From assembly GCA_008694505.1 (NCBI GenBank), contig VZDJ01000594.1, forward strand, positions 11,430,026-11,494,025: a stretch of 64,000 nt of DNA, read 5' to 3'. Position 1 is the stretch's first letter, and every line of letters begins with the position of its first letter. The stretch is from Cyanoderma ruficeps. Its lineage: Eukaryota > Chordata > Aves > Passeriformes > Timaliidae. The notes below the pieces were generated by a model, which saw nothing but the letters and a program-made list of their open reading frames with translations, made no database searches and was not told the origin of the DNA. Shown here piece by piece: positions 12,472 through 24,057 of the stretch. A program made the position numbers and the translations under genes.

Positions 12472-13661
12472 AATATGATTAACTTCACAAGTGCAAGTTG
12501 TTCCAAAGCCAAAAAGCCCAGGTGTCTCCCAAGGTCAGGCATTCAGTTCCACTGGACACCATCAACTTTTCTCCTTCTTTTATTTCTCTCTTGCCCCAAA
12601 GTTTATTGGGATTTTGTTTTAATATAGCAATAGTTCATATTCTGTAATGACACTAAAGCCATAAACTTGGCCATCCAGGTGGTGAAAGATACTGTTGCTG
12701 TACTGGAAATGATACTGTGCATCTCAGAAAATCACTTTAATTCCAGCCTAATCTTAATTCCAGTTTCTTTTTCATATGCCAAGTGGATTTCCACAAACTG
12801 TTTCTTCTGTATTAGGATTTTGTTTTCCAGGTTTTTTCCCACAGCTGTAGCTATGCTGAGTAGTCCTTGTGCCCTCAGAAAATCACAGATCTTCCTCAGT
12901 CTTCTCCCTCCAGGGTAACCAGTCCCAGCTCTATCAATCCTGTCTTCATAAGAGAGATGCTCTAGTCCCTAGATCATCTTTGCAGCCCTTCAGTGAGCTC
13001 ACTCCAGTAACTCCATGTTTTACTCCCACTGGGAAGCTGCCTTGCTCTGCAAAGAAACAAAACCAAACCAGAAATTCCCGTGTTAAGAGTTGCTTTGTTG
13101 TACAAAGAGGAGGGCTGGAGTTTGTCATTTTGGGACTGTGGGACTTACATAAATATGTTACATCGTTATTTATCCTGTTGTATGGGTAAAATGTCGACTT
13201 TAGCTTCTTTTAATGATGGCTCACCAGGTGAATACAGGTGATTTAAACGAGTATCTACCAAGGCAGTATCCACCAAGTTTGTCCTTCTCATTGCTCATGC
13301 TCTCAGCAAAGCATAAACTTCCAGAGGCATGTGATGCTTTGGATTTGAGCTAGACTTCCTGTAGTGTCTGTCCTGGATTCCACTGGGGTTATGTCCCTAA
13401 AGGCATTCATTAGGAAATCTAACTGTCCACTGAAAGAGAATCATATAGAAAACCCTCTGTTCTACATAGCCTACTTATCTATGCTATAATCTTCTGAAAA
13501 TCTCTCTCTTCTTTCCCGTCACTTCATTGCTCATTTGTCTGCTCTAACAGCCTGATCCTGGCTGCTTAATCAGATGGTTATACCACCTTCTTTCTTGACT
13601 CCACCATTAATTTTGCACTGACTGGGAGATCTCAAAGAGGTCTTCCATCAGGACATCACAA

Positions 13662-13715
13662 AAGCTGACATGGTGCAGCTCAGCATTATGGAGACAAACT
13701 AGATTTAGTCACAAA
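13662..13715 (+). repeat. Direct repeat, copy 2 of a 54-bp pair
   Basis: This is the second copy of the block at 12418-12471, 53 of 54 bases identical, with starts 1244 bases apart in the same intron. Such high identity in otherwise unrelated surroundings implies a recent copying event or an assembly effect. Confidence 0.9.
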
Positions 13716-14017
13716 CTAACTTCTTCCTCCCCAGATTTTCTTATGTTAGCCATTTAGCACAGCTGTGACTTTTGAAAAGTGCACTTTTATAAAATGACCA
13801 GTTTTTTAAATAATAGTATTTCCCCTGCCTCTACCCCTCCCCACCCCAGCCCCATTACACTTACTTTAGGTACTTACACTCTAATTTTTTTTTCCTCTTT
13901 ACAAACTGGCTATGTTTTTTTCCAATGGCTGCCTTATACCCAGCTGTGAATGCTGGGAAAAAAAGCCCTCTGTTTTGGCAGAGGAGTCTCACCTGGAATT
14001 CAAAACATAGGGACACT

Positions 14018-14238
14018 CACTCTGCCACAGACTACTTGAATGACCTTGGGTCCATTTATGTGCAGATATAAAGGTAAGCAGGCATTTTATTCCCACTGGA
14101 ACCAGTCTGAGCTTTACTATCTCCCTTCTCTATCAGTAAAGCATAGATAATAGAACATCCTGCATCAGAGGGGTGCTGGGAGGATAAAAGCATTAAAGGC
14201 TGTGAGCTCTTCAGATACACAGTAATGGGACCATATAG
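14018..14238 (+). mobile_element. Ancient MIR-like (CORE-SINE/L2-tailed) amniote repeat
   Basis: The layout follows the old amniote MIR-type consensus: 'actctgccacagacta', then 'tgaatgaccttggg', 'tatcagtaaagcatagataa', 'ggggtgctgggaggataaaa', 'gcattaaaggctgtgagc' and 'cagtaatgggaccatat'. Divergence is high, as expected of a repeat older than birds. The family name is from memory. The ordered blocks are what the sequence shows. Confidence 0.5.
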
Positions 14239-14431
14239 CTGCCTTGGAAAGATCAATCTAAATATAAGTGTGGCTTTGAAGACAAGGGAGTAAAAGGAAG
14301 CATCATTCAAGTAGCCAGCAGACGTCTGTTGAATTCATCCTCACTGTACCCAACAGCAATAGAAAAAATATTATTATCCTGTAGTTTGTTGTCATTTTTA
14401 CTTCACAAATATAGAGTCAGGACACAAAAGA

Positions 14432-14505
14432 ACCTATCCAAAGCTCATCGGTATCAATGGAAGTTTTTCCATGGGCTTTAGTGAGCACTGGATTCAGGCC
14501 CCAAG
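14432..14505 (+). repeat. Ancient amniote repeat-like segment ('tcaatggaag...ccatgggcttt')
   Basis: 'tatcaatggaag', 'ccatgggcttta' and 'ggattcaggcccc' resemble the widespread reptile/bird repeat module in which an inverted 'ttgacttcaatgg' pair is followed by 'ggatcaggccc'. It is badly decayed and the family is uncertain. Confidence 0.35.
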
Positions 14506-14640
14506 TGGGTCATACAGTTTATGGCAAAGCCTCAGTGAAATCTTAACCAGAGTCCCAGTTCATTTACTTTAAGTGCTCCTTACAGAGATCATACTGCTGT
14601 ATTTAACCTCACGAACATTCTGACCTAACTGTGAGGCTAG

Positions 14641-14720
14641 CTCTGCTTTGAACAAGGGATGGAACTGCATGACCTTCAGAAGTGTCTTTCAACTTAAAAT
14701 ATTTTCCAATTCTCTGATCT
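14641..14720 (+). mobile_element. CR1 LINE 3'-terminal fragment, degraded
   Basis: 'gaacaagggatggaactg', 'catgaccttcagaagtg' and 'tttcaacttaaaat' followed by 'aattctctgatct' match, in order, the CR1 tail (a 'gagcagggggttggac' type segment, 'gacctccagaggtcc', 'ttccaacctaaat', octamer). Many substitutions suggest an old copy. Confidence 0.6.
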
Positions 14721-15048
14721 CAGAGACACATTTGCATGTGTTTAGGTGTTGTCTACAAAAAGCTGCCATCCCAGTGGAAAATACAATTTATTTGTTTGTG
14801 GGTTTACTTTAATGAATCCTTGAGAACTTTGTACTGTGCCCCAACATGTCTAAATTTTTCACCATTATTGTCTCTGGGGAAAAAAATCTCTCATGCAAAG
14901 AAATTAATATTGTTGTTTATATATTTGCATCTGAGCAATTTAATATAGTAGCTGAGTAGGGATACTGGAGTAAAAAGGGTAGCACTGGAAGGATTCAAAA
15001 GGATTTTGAAGAAAAAGGTTACAAGTATTCCTTTAGAACCTGTTAGTG

Positions 15049-15071
15049 TTGAGCTAATTTATTTAGCTCAA
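15049..15071. other. Perfect 9-bp inverted repeat (hairpin) in AT-rich sequence
   Basis: TTGAGCTAA is separated by TTTAT from its exact reverse complement TTAGCTCAA. The next about 100 bases are rich in AATAAAT and TTTATT. It may be a structure or a pair of factor sites. No function can be assigned. Confidence 0.6.
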
Positions 15072-15589
15072 TAAATTATTTAATAAATCAATTTTATTTA
15101 TTGTCTTCAAAGTGATCAATTAGCAGACCTTCCCACACTGGTAGCAAAAATGATTATGTATTCTGGCACAGGAGCATGATATCTTTTATCTTCAAAAGCC
15201 TGAGCTAAAACACACTCAAGTTTCGACTGAGTCATTCAGCTTTGATATAAAGTGTACGTAAAAGAAAGTTTATCTGGAAAGTAATTTTATTAAAATCATT
15301 ATCTAGGTGCAGTACAATTCTTATGATTTCTACAATAGCTTTTCTTATTAAAAGTTCATGGGGAGAAAATGAAATCTATACACTGAAGAGATCACAGAGC
15401 AGCTCATCCAAGAATATTATATAGAGGTAGATGATAATGGGATAATTAAATCACAAGGGGTAAGTTGTCATTAACTCAGAAATACAAAAGCTGATTTAAA
15501 GAATTACCTACTTTAAGAAAGTTTCTATGAAAAATGCCTGTCCATTTTTTCTTTTTTTTCTTTTTTCTTTTTTTTTTAATTTTATTTTT

Positions 15590-15590
15590 N
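15590..15590. other. Single N in a T-rich tract
   Basis: The ambiguous base ends a long CTTTTT/TTTTA low-complexity stretch (about 15546-15589), probably an unresolved homopolymer. Confidence 0.9.
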
Positions 15591-18500
15591 ACATTCCTGT
15601 TTTTAAGCTCACCTGATCTCAATTTACAGTGGTGTATGCAAGAGATATTGGCTAGACTCTTCTGGTCATTGCAAAGCTCATTTCTTTATTTCAGACTCTT
15701 TTTGCCCTAAATACTTTTTTCTTAGACCATGTTGTGAGCACAGATCTCTTAGGTGAATTTTAGGGTGCTTTAAAAGCCATTGGTTTTCCTCCTAGTAGCC
15801 TAGTAAAGCATTAAGGAAAATGGAAATTACTATGTAAGATAAAATAGGAGAGGCTTTTGGGACCAAGATGGCAAGAGTCAAACTGGTTGACCTCTGTTGT
15901 TGTAACCAGGGACTGTGGTTTTCACTCCACTGTCCTTGTGGCAGACTCATATCAAGAAATGAGATTATTCCAAAGTTATGTTTTTGGGTTCCAGGCTAAC
16001 CCAAGATACACTTTCTGCCCTTTCTAACTGAATGACTAATGTCAGCAATGTTTACTGAGATTGGTGATGGACAAGCAGCACATTTTTCAAGCTACCTGCA
16101 CAGTGCCTTGTAGTCAGCTCTTCTGAGACAGGTGCAGTGTGTGGAGACTACAAGTGTCTTTTACCTCAAAGTCATGGGTTCAAATCTGGTGACAATGTCC
16201 AAGAAGTAATCTTGCCATTCCTGTTCAGCACCTTGGCAAAATAAAGCTTAAGTTTCTGAGTGAAATGAAAATAATGTTTATAAAGAAATAACAAAAATAC
16301 ATTGAATAATGTTTATGGTCCTGTTTTGCACAGTGGTTCCTTTAGAAAGAGGGTATTTTACCCACTCTCCCTGCACAAAAATAACACACTTGATTTCTCT
16401 TTGATTCCAGTTGCCTGTTCTACTTGTTATCATTTAATGTGTCAATTTGCTGTGTCATTACTGAGCAGATTGATGCTTGGTCCTAGAGAATTCTCGTGGA
16501 ATTCTATTCATGATGAAAATTAATTTCCCATTACTGAGATATGAAGACTTAAAATTGCTTTATCTAAGATCTTAAAACAAGTATGTGTATGCTGTATGAG
16601 GTGTATAATGAAACAGCAGGGGAACAGGATGTCTGATCTTCTAAATAGGAATAAATCAGAACAAAAGTTATGTTGATAAAGTCCATAAAGTTTAAAAAAT
16701 ACAACCACATGTTAGACTTAATCCTCATTATCATGGAAAGCCATTGCAAATACATAGAAAACCAGCATAAAGCTTGCTGAGCTGTGGCATTGCAGACAGC
16801 TTCCAGGGATCAACTACAGGACCCAACAAGAAGCCAGGCCAACTTGTGCACAACTCAGCAGATAAAGCTTAAAAATTACTTCCTAAATGTGGGGGTAAAC
16901 TTAATTTGTTGAGAATGAGCAGTTTAATTACTAAAAGCTGAAAAAGATTGCCTTCTTATTCTCCATGTAGCAATTAGCCAAAATATCTCTTTCTCCAGTG
17001 CTAGGAACAGAAATGAAATGCTAAAATGTCAGAAGATCAAACCAAGCTATCAGCAGCAATTCAGTGTGATTTTCCAGACCAGTGAAATGCGTGGAAAGAT
17101 TCCCAGCATTGCCAGGTCAGAGGAAGGCCGCTGAAGTTTCTCATGACCTTGGCTGCAGCATGAACCATGGAACTTCACCGAGTTGCTTCTCTCACTGAGC
17201 ACTGTGTCACGTAGTGAAAACACCTTTTGGAAAAGAATTTTGTTGTGATGCAAAAACTCCAAAGGACAGAGTGTCCTTGAATAAGCCTTTCATAGAGCTA
17301 ACTGTGTCATAATCACAGATTTACATTATTCTCTCAAGAACTCAGAGGGCAGCACAAGTTGTTCACATCTGAGTCGTGCAGCTTTTTTGTTGAGAGGAGT
17401 GCAAGCCCCCCTTTCTGACAGACATTAGGCACACACCTAAAGCTGTGTGGTAAAGCAAACGGTGTCTGTGCACGTGGAATTTCTACCAGAGGACTCTGGG
17501 GTTGTATTTGGTTTCTTCTTTTGATTTCTTTTTCTTCCAAATTTCAAAATCTTTCACCAACAGATCCCTGAGTTCTCATTCATGCAAAGCTTACTTTGAC
17601 AAAAGGCTCATGGAATTGGCCCTTAATGCAAATTTTAAAAATGCCTGCAAAAGTACCGTATCTTTGACTTTTCAAACTACTGTACCATTAAAGAGGAACG
17701 CATTATTTCTTAGGCTTAACTTTTTTGCACACTGGGGTAGAACAGAACAACTTAGATTGCCTGGTTATAAAAGATAGCAACAAATTCACCTTTTTTGTCA
17801 GAGCTAAGAAAACAATAAAGGCTGAGCGTAGGAATGTTTACAAAGGGTTTTATAAATTCAACAAAGATGGCAAATACTGTAAATCCATCTTTTAGTATAA
17901 ATAAACCTTCTTGCAGGAACTTGGAAGCAATTCTTTGTCTGTTTTATAACATCTCAGCCAAAATCTCATTAAAAATCTGAATGCAGTCAATTCCTTCATA
18001 TTTTCAGAAGAGCAAATGTGAACTTCTGCAAGATTGCAGGTTTTCCAGGAGCAAAGCCTCACTGTTTCTCTTCCCATTTTGCAGCTCAGGCTGTGCCCCT
18101 GACAGCTCTGCAAACTGAGCATTTCTCCTGTAAGGCCCCTGGGAGAGCAGGCTGTACTGTACCTTGCCTTGCTGAGAAACAGCCACACTCTTCTGTGTTA
18201 TACTTCCACAAAGACACTCAAACATAATTAGAAATCTTTCTTGGCTAATTCCCTCTGGGTGCATGGTATAAGAGTCACATATCTTGAGCACAAAAAACTG
18301 TGTGATTTGGACTGACTTTGAGATTTCTCTGTATTTTCTCATACAAAAAAGAAGTTTAAATAATTAAAATAGCAATGACACATTTGAGAGAAAGCTTTTC
18401 TTTTTTTACTAAGTCTTGATCGTTTGTAAAATCATTATATTTGAATAATAATGGGAAAAAATGGACCTTATTTTAAAATTTAGAATCTTATTCTTTCAAG

Positions 18501-18851
18501 ATTTGAAAAAAAACTTGAAAAGCTAGGAGCCTTAATTCCCAATGTCACTGGAAGTATTCCCAAAATTTTCAATGCTATGAGGTTCGGGTTTTTTCTGTTA
18601 GCAGGTATTTTTTAAGACTTTGAATAAGTTTTGATACTGTATCTGTGTGCATTTGTAGGCTTTTTTCTTGTTTGATTGACCTAGATATAAGGCGCATCAT
18701 GTTTGAGACCTCTGAGGAGCATGAATTTCAATTTTTGGAAAGTAAATAATGAGAGTTTGGAGAAAATAGAAGATGGCTTCACTGTCCTTCCCTGACTTTC
18801 CCAAACAATCTTTAATATGAAAACTTTTGGAATTAATTTTTTTACTGTGAA

Positions 18852-19037
18852 GGTGGAACATTGGAACAGGCTGCCCGAAGAAATTATGGGTTCTCATCCC
18901 TGGAAGTGTTCAAGGCCAGTTCAGATGGGATCCTGAGCAACCAGGTCTAGTAAGAGGTGTCCCTGCCCGTGGCAGGGGGTTAGGATGAAATGATCTTTAA
19001 GGTTGCTTCCAAACCAAACCATTCTATGATTCTATAA
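18852..19037 (+). mobile_element. CR1 LINE 3'-end fragment
   Basis: 'ggaacaggctgcccgaag', 'ctggaagtgttcaaggcc', 'gagcaaccaggtctag', 'gtccctgcccgtggcagg', 'gatctttaaggttgc' and the terminal 'attctatgattctat' octamers are all present in CR1 order. It is short, 5'-truncated and fairly well preserved. Confidence 0.93.
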
Positions 19038-19572
19038 AAAAACTTTGCCTTTGATGTGCTTTCTCCTTGTGAAATTTAACTGAACACATACCAAGAGATA
19101 AGTTATTTGTGCTATTTTATCCACAGGCTGGAAAATAACACAAGGATATTCGTTTTAATTTTGATTTAGATAAGAAGAGGTATAGTTTTATTCTTTATTT
19201 TATTAGTGAAATGGGGCTAGTAGAGTGGGAGCCTGACTCATAACTAGGAAAGTTCCTGGGAATTCTGATAGTAAAAAAGTAGTAACATGAATAGGTGCTT
19301 CAGAAAAGTTGAATAATAAACTCTTGAAGAAGGATAGGAAGCTGAGGTAGCAAGCCATTCAATGACAGGCCACATAAAGCATTTTATGACAGAAAATAGA
19401 GAGCAGGGTCTTTCATCTAAAGAGTGGAGGAGGCAGAATGCCTTGAAGGTGTGGTCCATAAATGTGTAACTGATGCTGTTAGCAGATCCAAAAAGAAAAT
19501 AAAAGGTTAAAGAGGATCAGCCCCAGAATTCTATGGTATTTAGTGTAACTATTTTGCTTACTTTTACTAGTA

Positions 19573-19602
19573 TTGTTGTTGTTGTTGTTGTTATTGTTAT
19601 TG
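19573..19602. repeat. TTG trinucleotide microsatellite
   Basis: TTG/GTT units with a few TTATTG variants lie in the intron about 300 bases before an exon. The short threonine/isoleucine-rich minus frame here is a by-product. Confidence 0.85.
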
Positions 19603-19901
19603 TCATGGTTCGTAGATATGATGTGCTAGATATTTTCCATTGGTAGAGAAAATGGAGGAGGGAAAATGTGCAGTGCAGGCTTTCATGTGCAAGAAAATTC
19701 AAGGTAAGTAGCATTATAGAGAAAGGACTTTGGGAACCTCATGGGTCAGGCCAGGGAGAACTTCTGGGCTGCTGAGGGAGAGTCTGAAGAGTTGAAATCG
19801 GATAATACATATAAAAGGGGTGGGTACGGCAAAAGAGGATTCATTTTCTTAACGCCTTCCTAAAACAATCCATTGCCAGATGTTTTTCTGTTGTACTGCA
19901 G

Positions 19902-20120
19902 ACAGTTTGTCCCTGGACCCTGAAGTCTCCAAGGCGAATGCCTATGGTTTCACTGGCTGCCTGTCCTCTGTCCAGTACAACCACATCGCTCCCCTGAAGG
20001 CCGCCTTACGCCATCCCAGCGTTGCTCCCGTGACTGTCAGAGGTTCCTTGACAGAATCCAACTGTGCATCCATGATGGAAGCTGACGTGAACACAGCAAC
20101 CACAATATATTCCTCATCAG
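19902..20120 (+). CDS. CNTNAP5: CNTNAP5 exon: end of last laminin-G domain and juxtamembrane stalk
   Basis: The exon is 219 bases, with acceptor TACTGCAG before 19902 and donor TCATCAG|GTATGT after 20120. It completes the split Asp codon and reads [20 protein letters not shown], then [19 protein letters not shown], and ends TTIYSSS plus one G of the next split codon. '[21 protein letters not shown]' is the conserved end of the last LamG domain. The cysteine in GFTGC and the one in TESNC are positioned for the usual disulfide. The following threonine/serine-rich residues form the extracellular linker to the membrane. It is the longest and most diagnostic of the five exons, and is free of stops. 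Confidence 0.93.
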
Positions 20121-20196
20121 GTATGTCCTGCTGGGAGGGGATTGGGAAGTTTAAAGGATACTACAGAGTGAGGTTTCTTTCCTTTTTGCTGTAACA

Positions 20197-20244
20197 CAAT
20201 TGTGACAGTATGGATTGTGTCAATTGTGACAGTATGAATAGTGG
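20197..20244 (+). repeat. Two-copy tandem duplication, 24-bp period
   Basis: CAATTGTGACAGTATG occurs at 20197 and again at 20221, 24 bases apart. The first 16 bases of each unit are identical and the remaining eight differ (GATTGTGT against AATAGTGG). The unit lies about 75 bases after the exon donor. Confidence 0.85.
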
Positions 20245-22599
20245 AACTGGGAAGTTGCCTTTTCTCTCAGAATCAGGAGTGTTGAGGATGGGCATCAGGA
20301 CTAGTCAAGGCTCCTTTAAAAGTCATTGTTCTGAAACAATGTTTTTAGACTAAGTTCCTGGATCGCCTGAAACATGCCTGCCTAGAACAAACAAAAAAAC
20401 CCCAAAGGTGTAGTGGAAAAGCTTTGAAAGTTTGGTTACGCACCTGATTTGTCATTCCTGTCCACTCCAGATAATTCCGGTGCTGCAGATCTCAAAGGAG
20501 AACATAAATGTTACATAGACTGTATATCCCAGTGGTGATAAAGCAATAAAAGTCATACAAAAACCAAGTCAAATTTGTTCCCACCCTGACAGAAACCAGC
20601 AAAAACTCTTGCACAAAACCCTTGGCATGTGTGACTTCCACTGAATGCTTGTACTTCATTCTCTTAGACTAAAGAGAGGGAGCACTACTTGAGCAGTACC
20701 AGCAAGATGATCCCAATTGTTTGTGTATCTTTTGCAATCCTGAAGCTGTCCTCTGGGAATCTGAAGTATTTTGCATATGTGAATTTGTATGCAGAGAAGG
20801 AAACTGAGAGCAGCTGGAAGTGTTGTCACCATGAACAGGAACAATCAAGTTGCTGTTTTAGTCACCAGTGGATGTGGCAGAATTGTTAATGACCAGAAAG
20901 GGGTGTAAATTAAGGGCTGTTTTTTTGCCCCTTGACCTATAAAGCTACTTCCTCCTTTTTTGATAACTGATAAAACTCTGGTTTAGATCATAATACAATT
21001 CCTTTCGCATTTGTACTTGCATCGAATCCTCATTTCCCGCAGCTTCTGCCTAAGATATTCAGCAGAAAACAAATGATGCTATTAGCATTCTGCATAGGGA
21101 AAAAGGCTGCTGATTACTCTGGAGAGTGGCTGCCAGTGTGTGTGTGCTCCTCCCCAGCCCCCACTTCCTCCTCGCTGCCTCGAGTTGTCCGAGGTGTCTG
21201 CTCTGACGCACAGACAAATGTGTCTTGTGAGTCCTGAATGGGCAATCATACTGAAAATATGAACTCTTTGCCCTGTGATCTGTCACCTCGATGATCTAAT
21301 TTTTCTAAGGAGTTTAGAAAGCAGCAAAACCTGAGGCTCAGAACTTCAGGACAGAACAGAGAGTGGAGTGTAGCATTTGAACTTAAGTATTTAAAGCATA
21401 CAATCAGTTGCACTCCATTGTTAAGGTTAAGCACTGTTGCATCAGAAATGCCTGTCTTGGCACTCTATGCTCTAAATTATGATTTCCTCTCAATGTGATG
21501 AATTATCTGACATTCCAGTCCCGCTATTCACACTGGATTTGATTAAAGCCTGAATAAGATCTTTAGAACAAGTGAGCTCTGAAGACTTCATGTCTTTATA
21601 TGCTAAAGTAAAAGCAATGGGCAGTTGATTCTTGTTTAAAAATATTGTAGCAAATTATAATTTCTATAGATGTACTCGAGCATTACATTTCTACGTGGAA
21701 AGGACACATTTTAAGAAATAAAAAGAAAATAGAGCCAAGGATTAACTTTCAAATTTAGTGCTCATATCTCAATTCATCACTTCCCAATTTCTCATTATTG
21801 AGTGTCTTGAGAAGAAAAATGGAACTTCAAAGGAGGCTGTACATGTCTGCATCGATATTCTAATGTGCAGATACAACAAAAAAGCCCACTAGGAAAACTC
21901 CTTAAATGTATGAAAAAAGCTTTCTATATTTGTAACTTGAAAACAATTGAAGCTGTTTCCTCCAGAAAAGGACACTTGTGCTCAAAAAAGTTTCCTGGCA
22001 GACAGATATGGAATAAAATCCATTCACACAGTTATCTGAACAATTTTTCTGATTAGGAAACTCAAAATGAGAATGACTTACTGTGGTTTTGAATTTTAAC
22101 AAAGATCACCTTCTTCCTTGCTGAGGCACATGTAAAGATTTTGTTATTTTGAACTCTATATTGATGGTATTGAGATAATAGAGTTTTCCTATGGTATTTT
22201 TTCTTAATATTAAAATGCTGCAAAAATTAAAGAGGAGATACAGCTGTGTGAATGGTGGAGTCTTGAGCTGCCTGTCCTCTTCACCTGAGAGCAGGTCTTC
22301 AAGCATTTAAAATAAAAAAAAAAAAAGTCTAATACTTTGCTAAGTCTGGAACTACACAGAGAAGATTTGCTTCTGAAAGGCACCCTAAACAGTGAAGTTC
22401 CATCTCACTGTGCTAATTCTGCTGGACCTGGTATTTCCAAACAAGCTCTGACTGGCTAGGGATATGCCAGGACAGCCTTGGCTGTAGCAACTATGGGATG
22501 GTGAAGTTCAGGATCCTCAAAGGAATGAAAAAAGACAGAAATGCATGACTTTGACCTTCTCATGGACCAGCTTGGAAGAATCCAACAGGACATAGACTT

Positions 22600-22745
22600 G
22601 AGAGAGAATACATAACAACCAGAGAGGTTGTAAAGTCTTCATCCTTGGATATATTCAAAACCCAAATGGATACAGCTCTGAAAAACTTGCTGTAATAGAC
22701 TTGGATTTGAGTAGGGCTTTGGATTAGATGATTCTTCTGATGAAC
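22600..22745 (+). mobile_element. Degraded CR1 LINE 3' fragment
   Basis: 'agagaggttgtaaagtc', 'ttcatccttggatatattc', 'aaaacccaaatggataca' and 'ttggattagatgattctt' follow a CR1 3' consensus with many changes. The octamer terminus is lost. Confidence 0.6.
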
Positions 22746-23014
22746 TGAAACACTTTCACCTGTTAGTGTGAAACTTGCTGTTGTCTTTTAAATACACCCT
22801 TAATAGAGTTTGCTCCTGAAGGTGTAGAAGAAAATCGTTCTGCAAACTCACTTTATTTTTCAGACACTTCTGGTTCAGTTCTCCAATTCTTCAAGTCATG
22901 TCTTTTGAAAACAGATTAGATTTCAAGAGAGTAAGAGGACACTTCTGTCTAAGACACAGAGAAAATGAACAGTTGATACAGAAAATAAGTTCTCTTTTGT
23001 TTAACCAACTGCAG

Positions 23015-23086
23015 ATCCTTTTGGGAAGACAGATGAAAGAGAACCTCTCACCAATGCAGTCAGAAGTGATTCAGCTGTGATTGGAG
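23015..23086 (+). CDS. CNTNAP5: CNTNAP5 exon: membrane-proximal extracellular segment
   Basis: This 72-base exon lies between acceptor CAACTGCAG and donor TTGGAG|GTAATT. Its first two bases complete an Asp codon with the previous exon, and 23 codons follow: [20 protein letters not shown] then VIG, leaving one G that joins GT of the next exon to make Gly. '[19 protein letters not shown]' is strongly conserved just before the transmembrane helix in this family, so this small exon is secure although it is far too short to stand out as an open frame. Splice phases fit on both sides. Confidence 0.92.
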
Positions 23087-24057
23087 GTAATTTAATTTTT
23101 TTAAGACTACAGTCAAAAAATAATTCTGTCAAGGCAAAAATCTAGGAGACTTTAAATCTGGGCTCCATGAAATCTAGTTTAAGGGAGGAGGTTTTTTGTA
23201 ATCTGATGCAGGTCTAATATCTGCTTTGTTTATTAGCATCTATCTGTGTCAAGCTACCTAGGTAGTCAGTGCGTTATGGGTTATTGTGGTCACACATAGA
23301 TCATCAGGAACCTGAGTCTTCTAAAATATAACTAAACTCTGTCTGCCTGCTTGAGCAGGGCATCTGGACAAGATGATCTCCAGAGGTTCCAGGTGTTCTC
23401 TGATTCCATGTGAGTCTGTGTTCCAAGACCCAGCTAAGCAGGAATTTTTTTTACACCACCCTGGTGAATCCTTTGCAGAGCATTCACGTATCTCGTACCT
23501 CTTGAGCCGTCTCTTTGTAATCTGGTGGTGTAGTGGAACTTACCAGGAACTTACTGGGGAACAATGTCCTCATAATTTCATGTATGGTTTTAATTTTCCT
23601 CTAATGGCCTCAAAGACAATTTATCTCTGTTTATTTTATAGCGTGCCCTGTAGTGATCTGCCTTTGATAATATCTAGAAGCTATAAACCAGAATGTACAA
23701 GGCTTGTGCAAAGTTCCCAGAGATAACACAGAAGAAAATATGACAGAGCAGGAATTTGTAGGAGCATACAGATCTAGTGTTTTAAAAGCAAACAATGAAC
23801 TAATTTTATTGCCGGTGAAAGCATAATTTTACAGAAATTAGGTCAATTATATTAATATATGCTAGATTTTAAGTGTTCTTAAGGTGACAAAAACTACCAG
23901 GAAGGGTTTGATAGAGGCATATGGTTGTGTATGGATTGAGATGAACTAATTTATCATAGCAACTAGCTGCTGTACATTTGTAATGCATTTTTGAGGTAAA
24001 TGAGCATTTTGTTTTGGTTTTCATTCTTTTTATCCTTCCTTTTTTACCCCTTTACAG
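23087..24057 (+). other. CNTNAP5: Last intron of CNTNAP5, about 1.0 kb
   Basis: The donor is GTAATT and the acceptor is a pyrimidine-rich tract ending TTTACAG at 24057. It holds a short CR1 tail piece at 23346-23408 and otherwise nothing recognised. Confidence 0.85.
23346..23408 (+). mobile_element. Short CR1 LINE tail fragment
   Basis: 'gcctgcttgagcagggc' then 'gacaagatgatctccagag' and 'gttccaggtgttctctgatt' match the last 60-70 bases of CR1. It may belong to the same decayed insertion as 22600-22745, with the exon at 23015 lying between them, or be a separate insertion. Separate insertions are the simpler reading. Confidence 0.65.

Larger units (their letters stand above)
11287..19901 (+). 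other. CNTNAP5: Intron of CNTNAP5, about 8.6 kb
   Basis: The donor is GTAGGT at 11287 and the acceptor is TTGTACTGCAG ending at 19901. No extra exon in the family pattern was seen. Contents: a 54-bp direct-repeat pair (12418 and 13662), a group of old repeats at 14018-14720, an AT-rich hairpin at 15049-15071, a T-rich tract with an N at 15590, a CR1 fragment at 18852-19037 and a TTG repeat near 19573. Confidence 0.8.
20121..23014 (+). other. CNTNAP5: Intron of CNTNAP5, about 2.9 kb
   Basis: The donor is GTATGT and the acceptor is CAACTGCAG ending at 23014. It contains a 24-bp tandem duplication at 20197-20244, an A-run near 22314-22326 and a decayed CR1 piece at 22600-22745. No further exon was seen. 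Confidence 0.8.

Noticed and set aside
12360..13720. The 54-bp pair as the terminal repeats of an LTR or transposon
   Set aside because: No TG...CA ends, no flanking target duplications and no coding sequence between the copies.
16130..16200. 'gggttcaaatctgg' resembling a tRNA B-box
   Set aside because: No matching A-box, acceptor stem or clover-leaf could be built by eye; it could be a decayed tRNA-derived SINE but cannot be supported.
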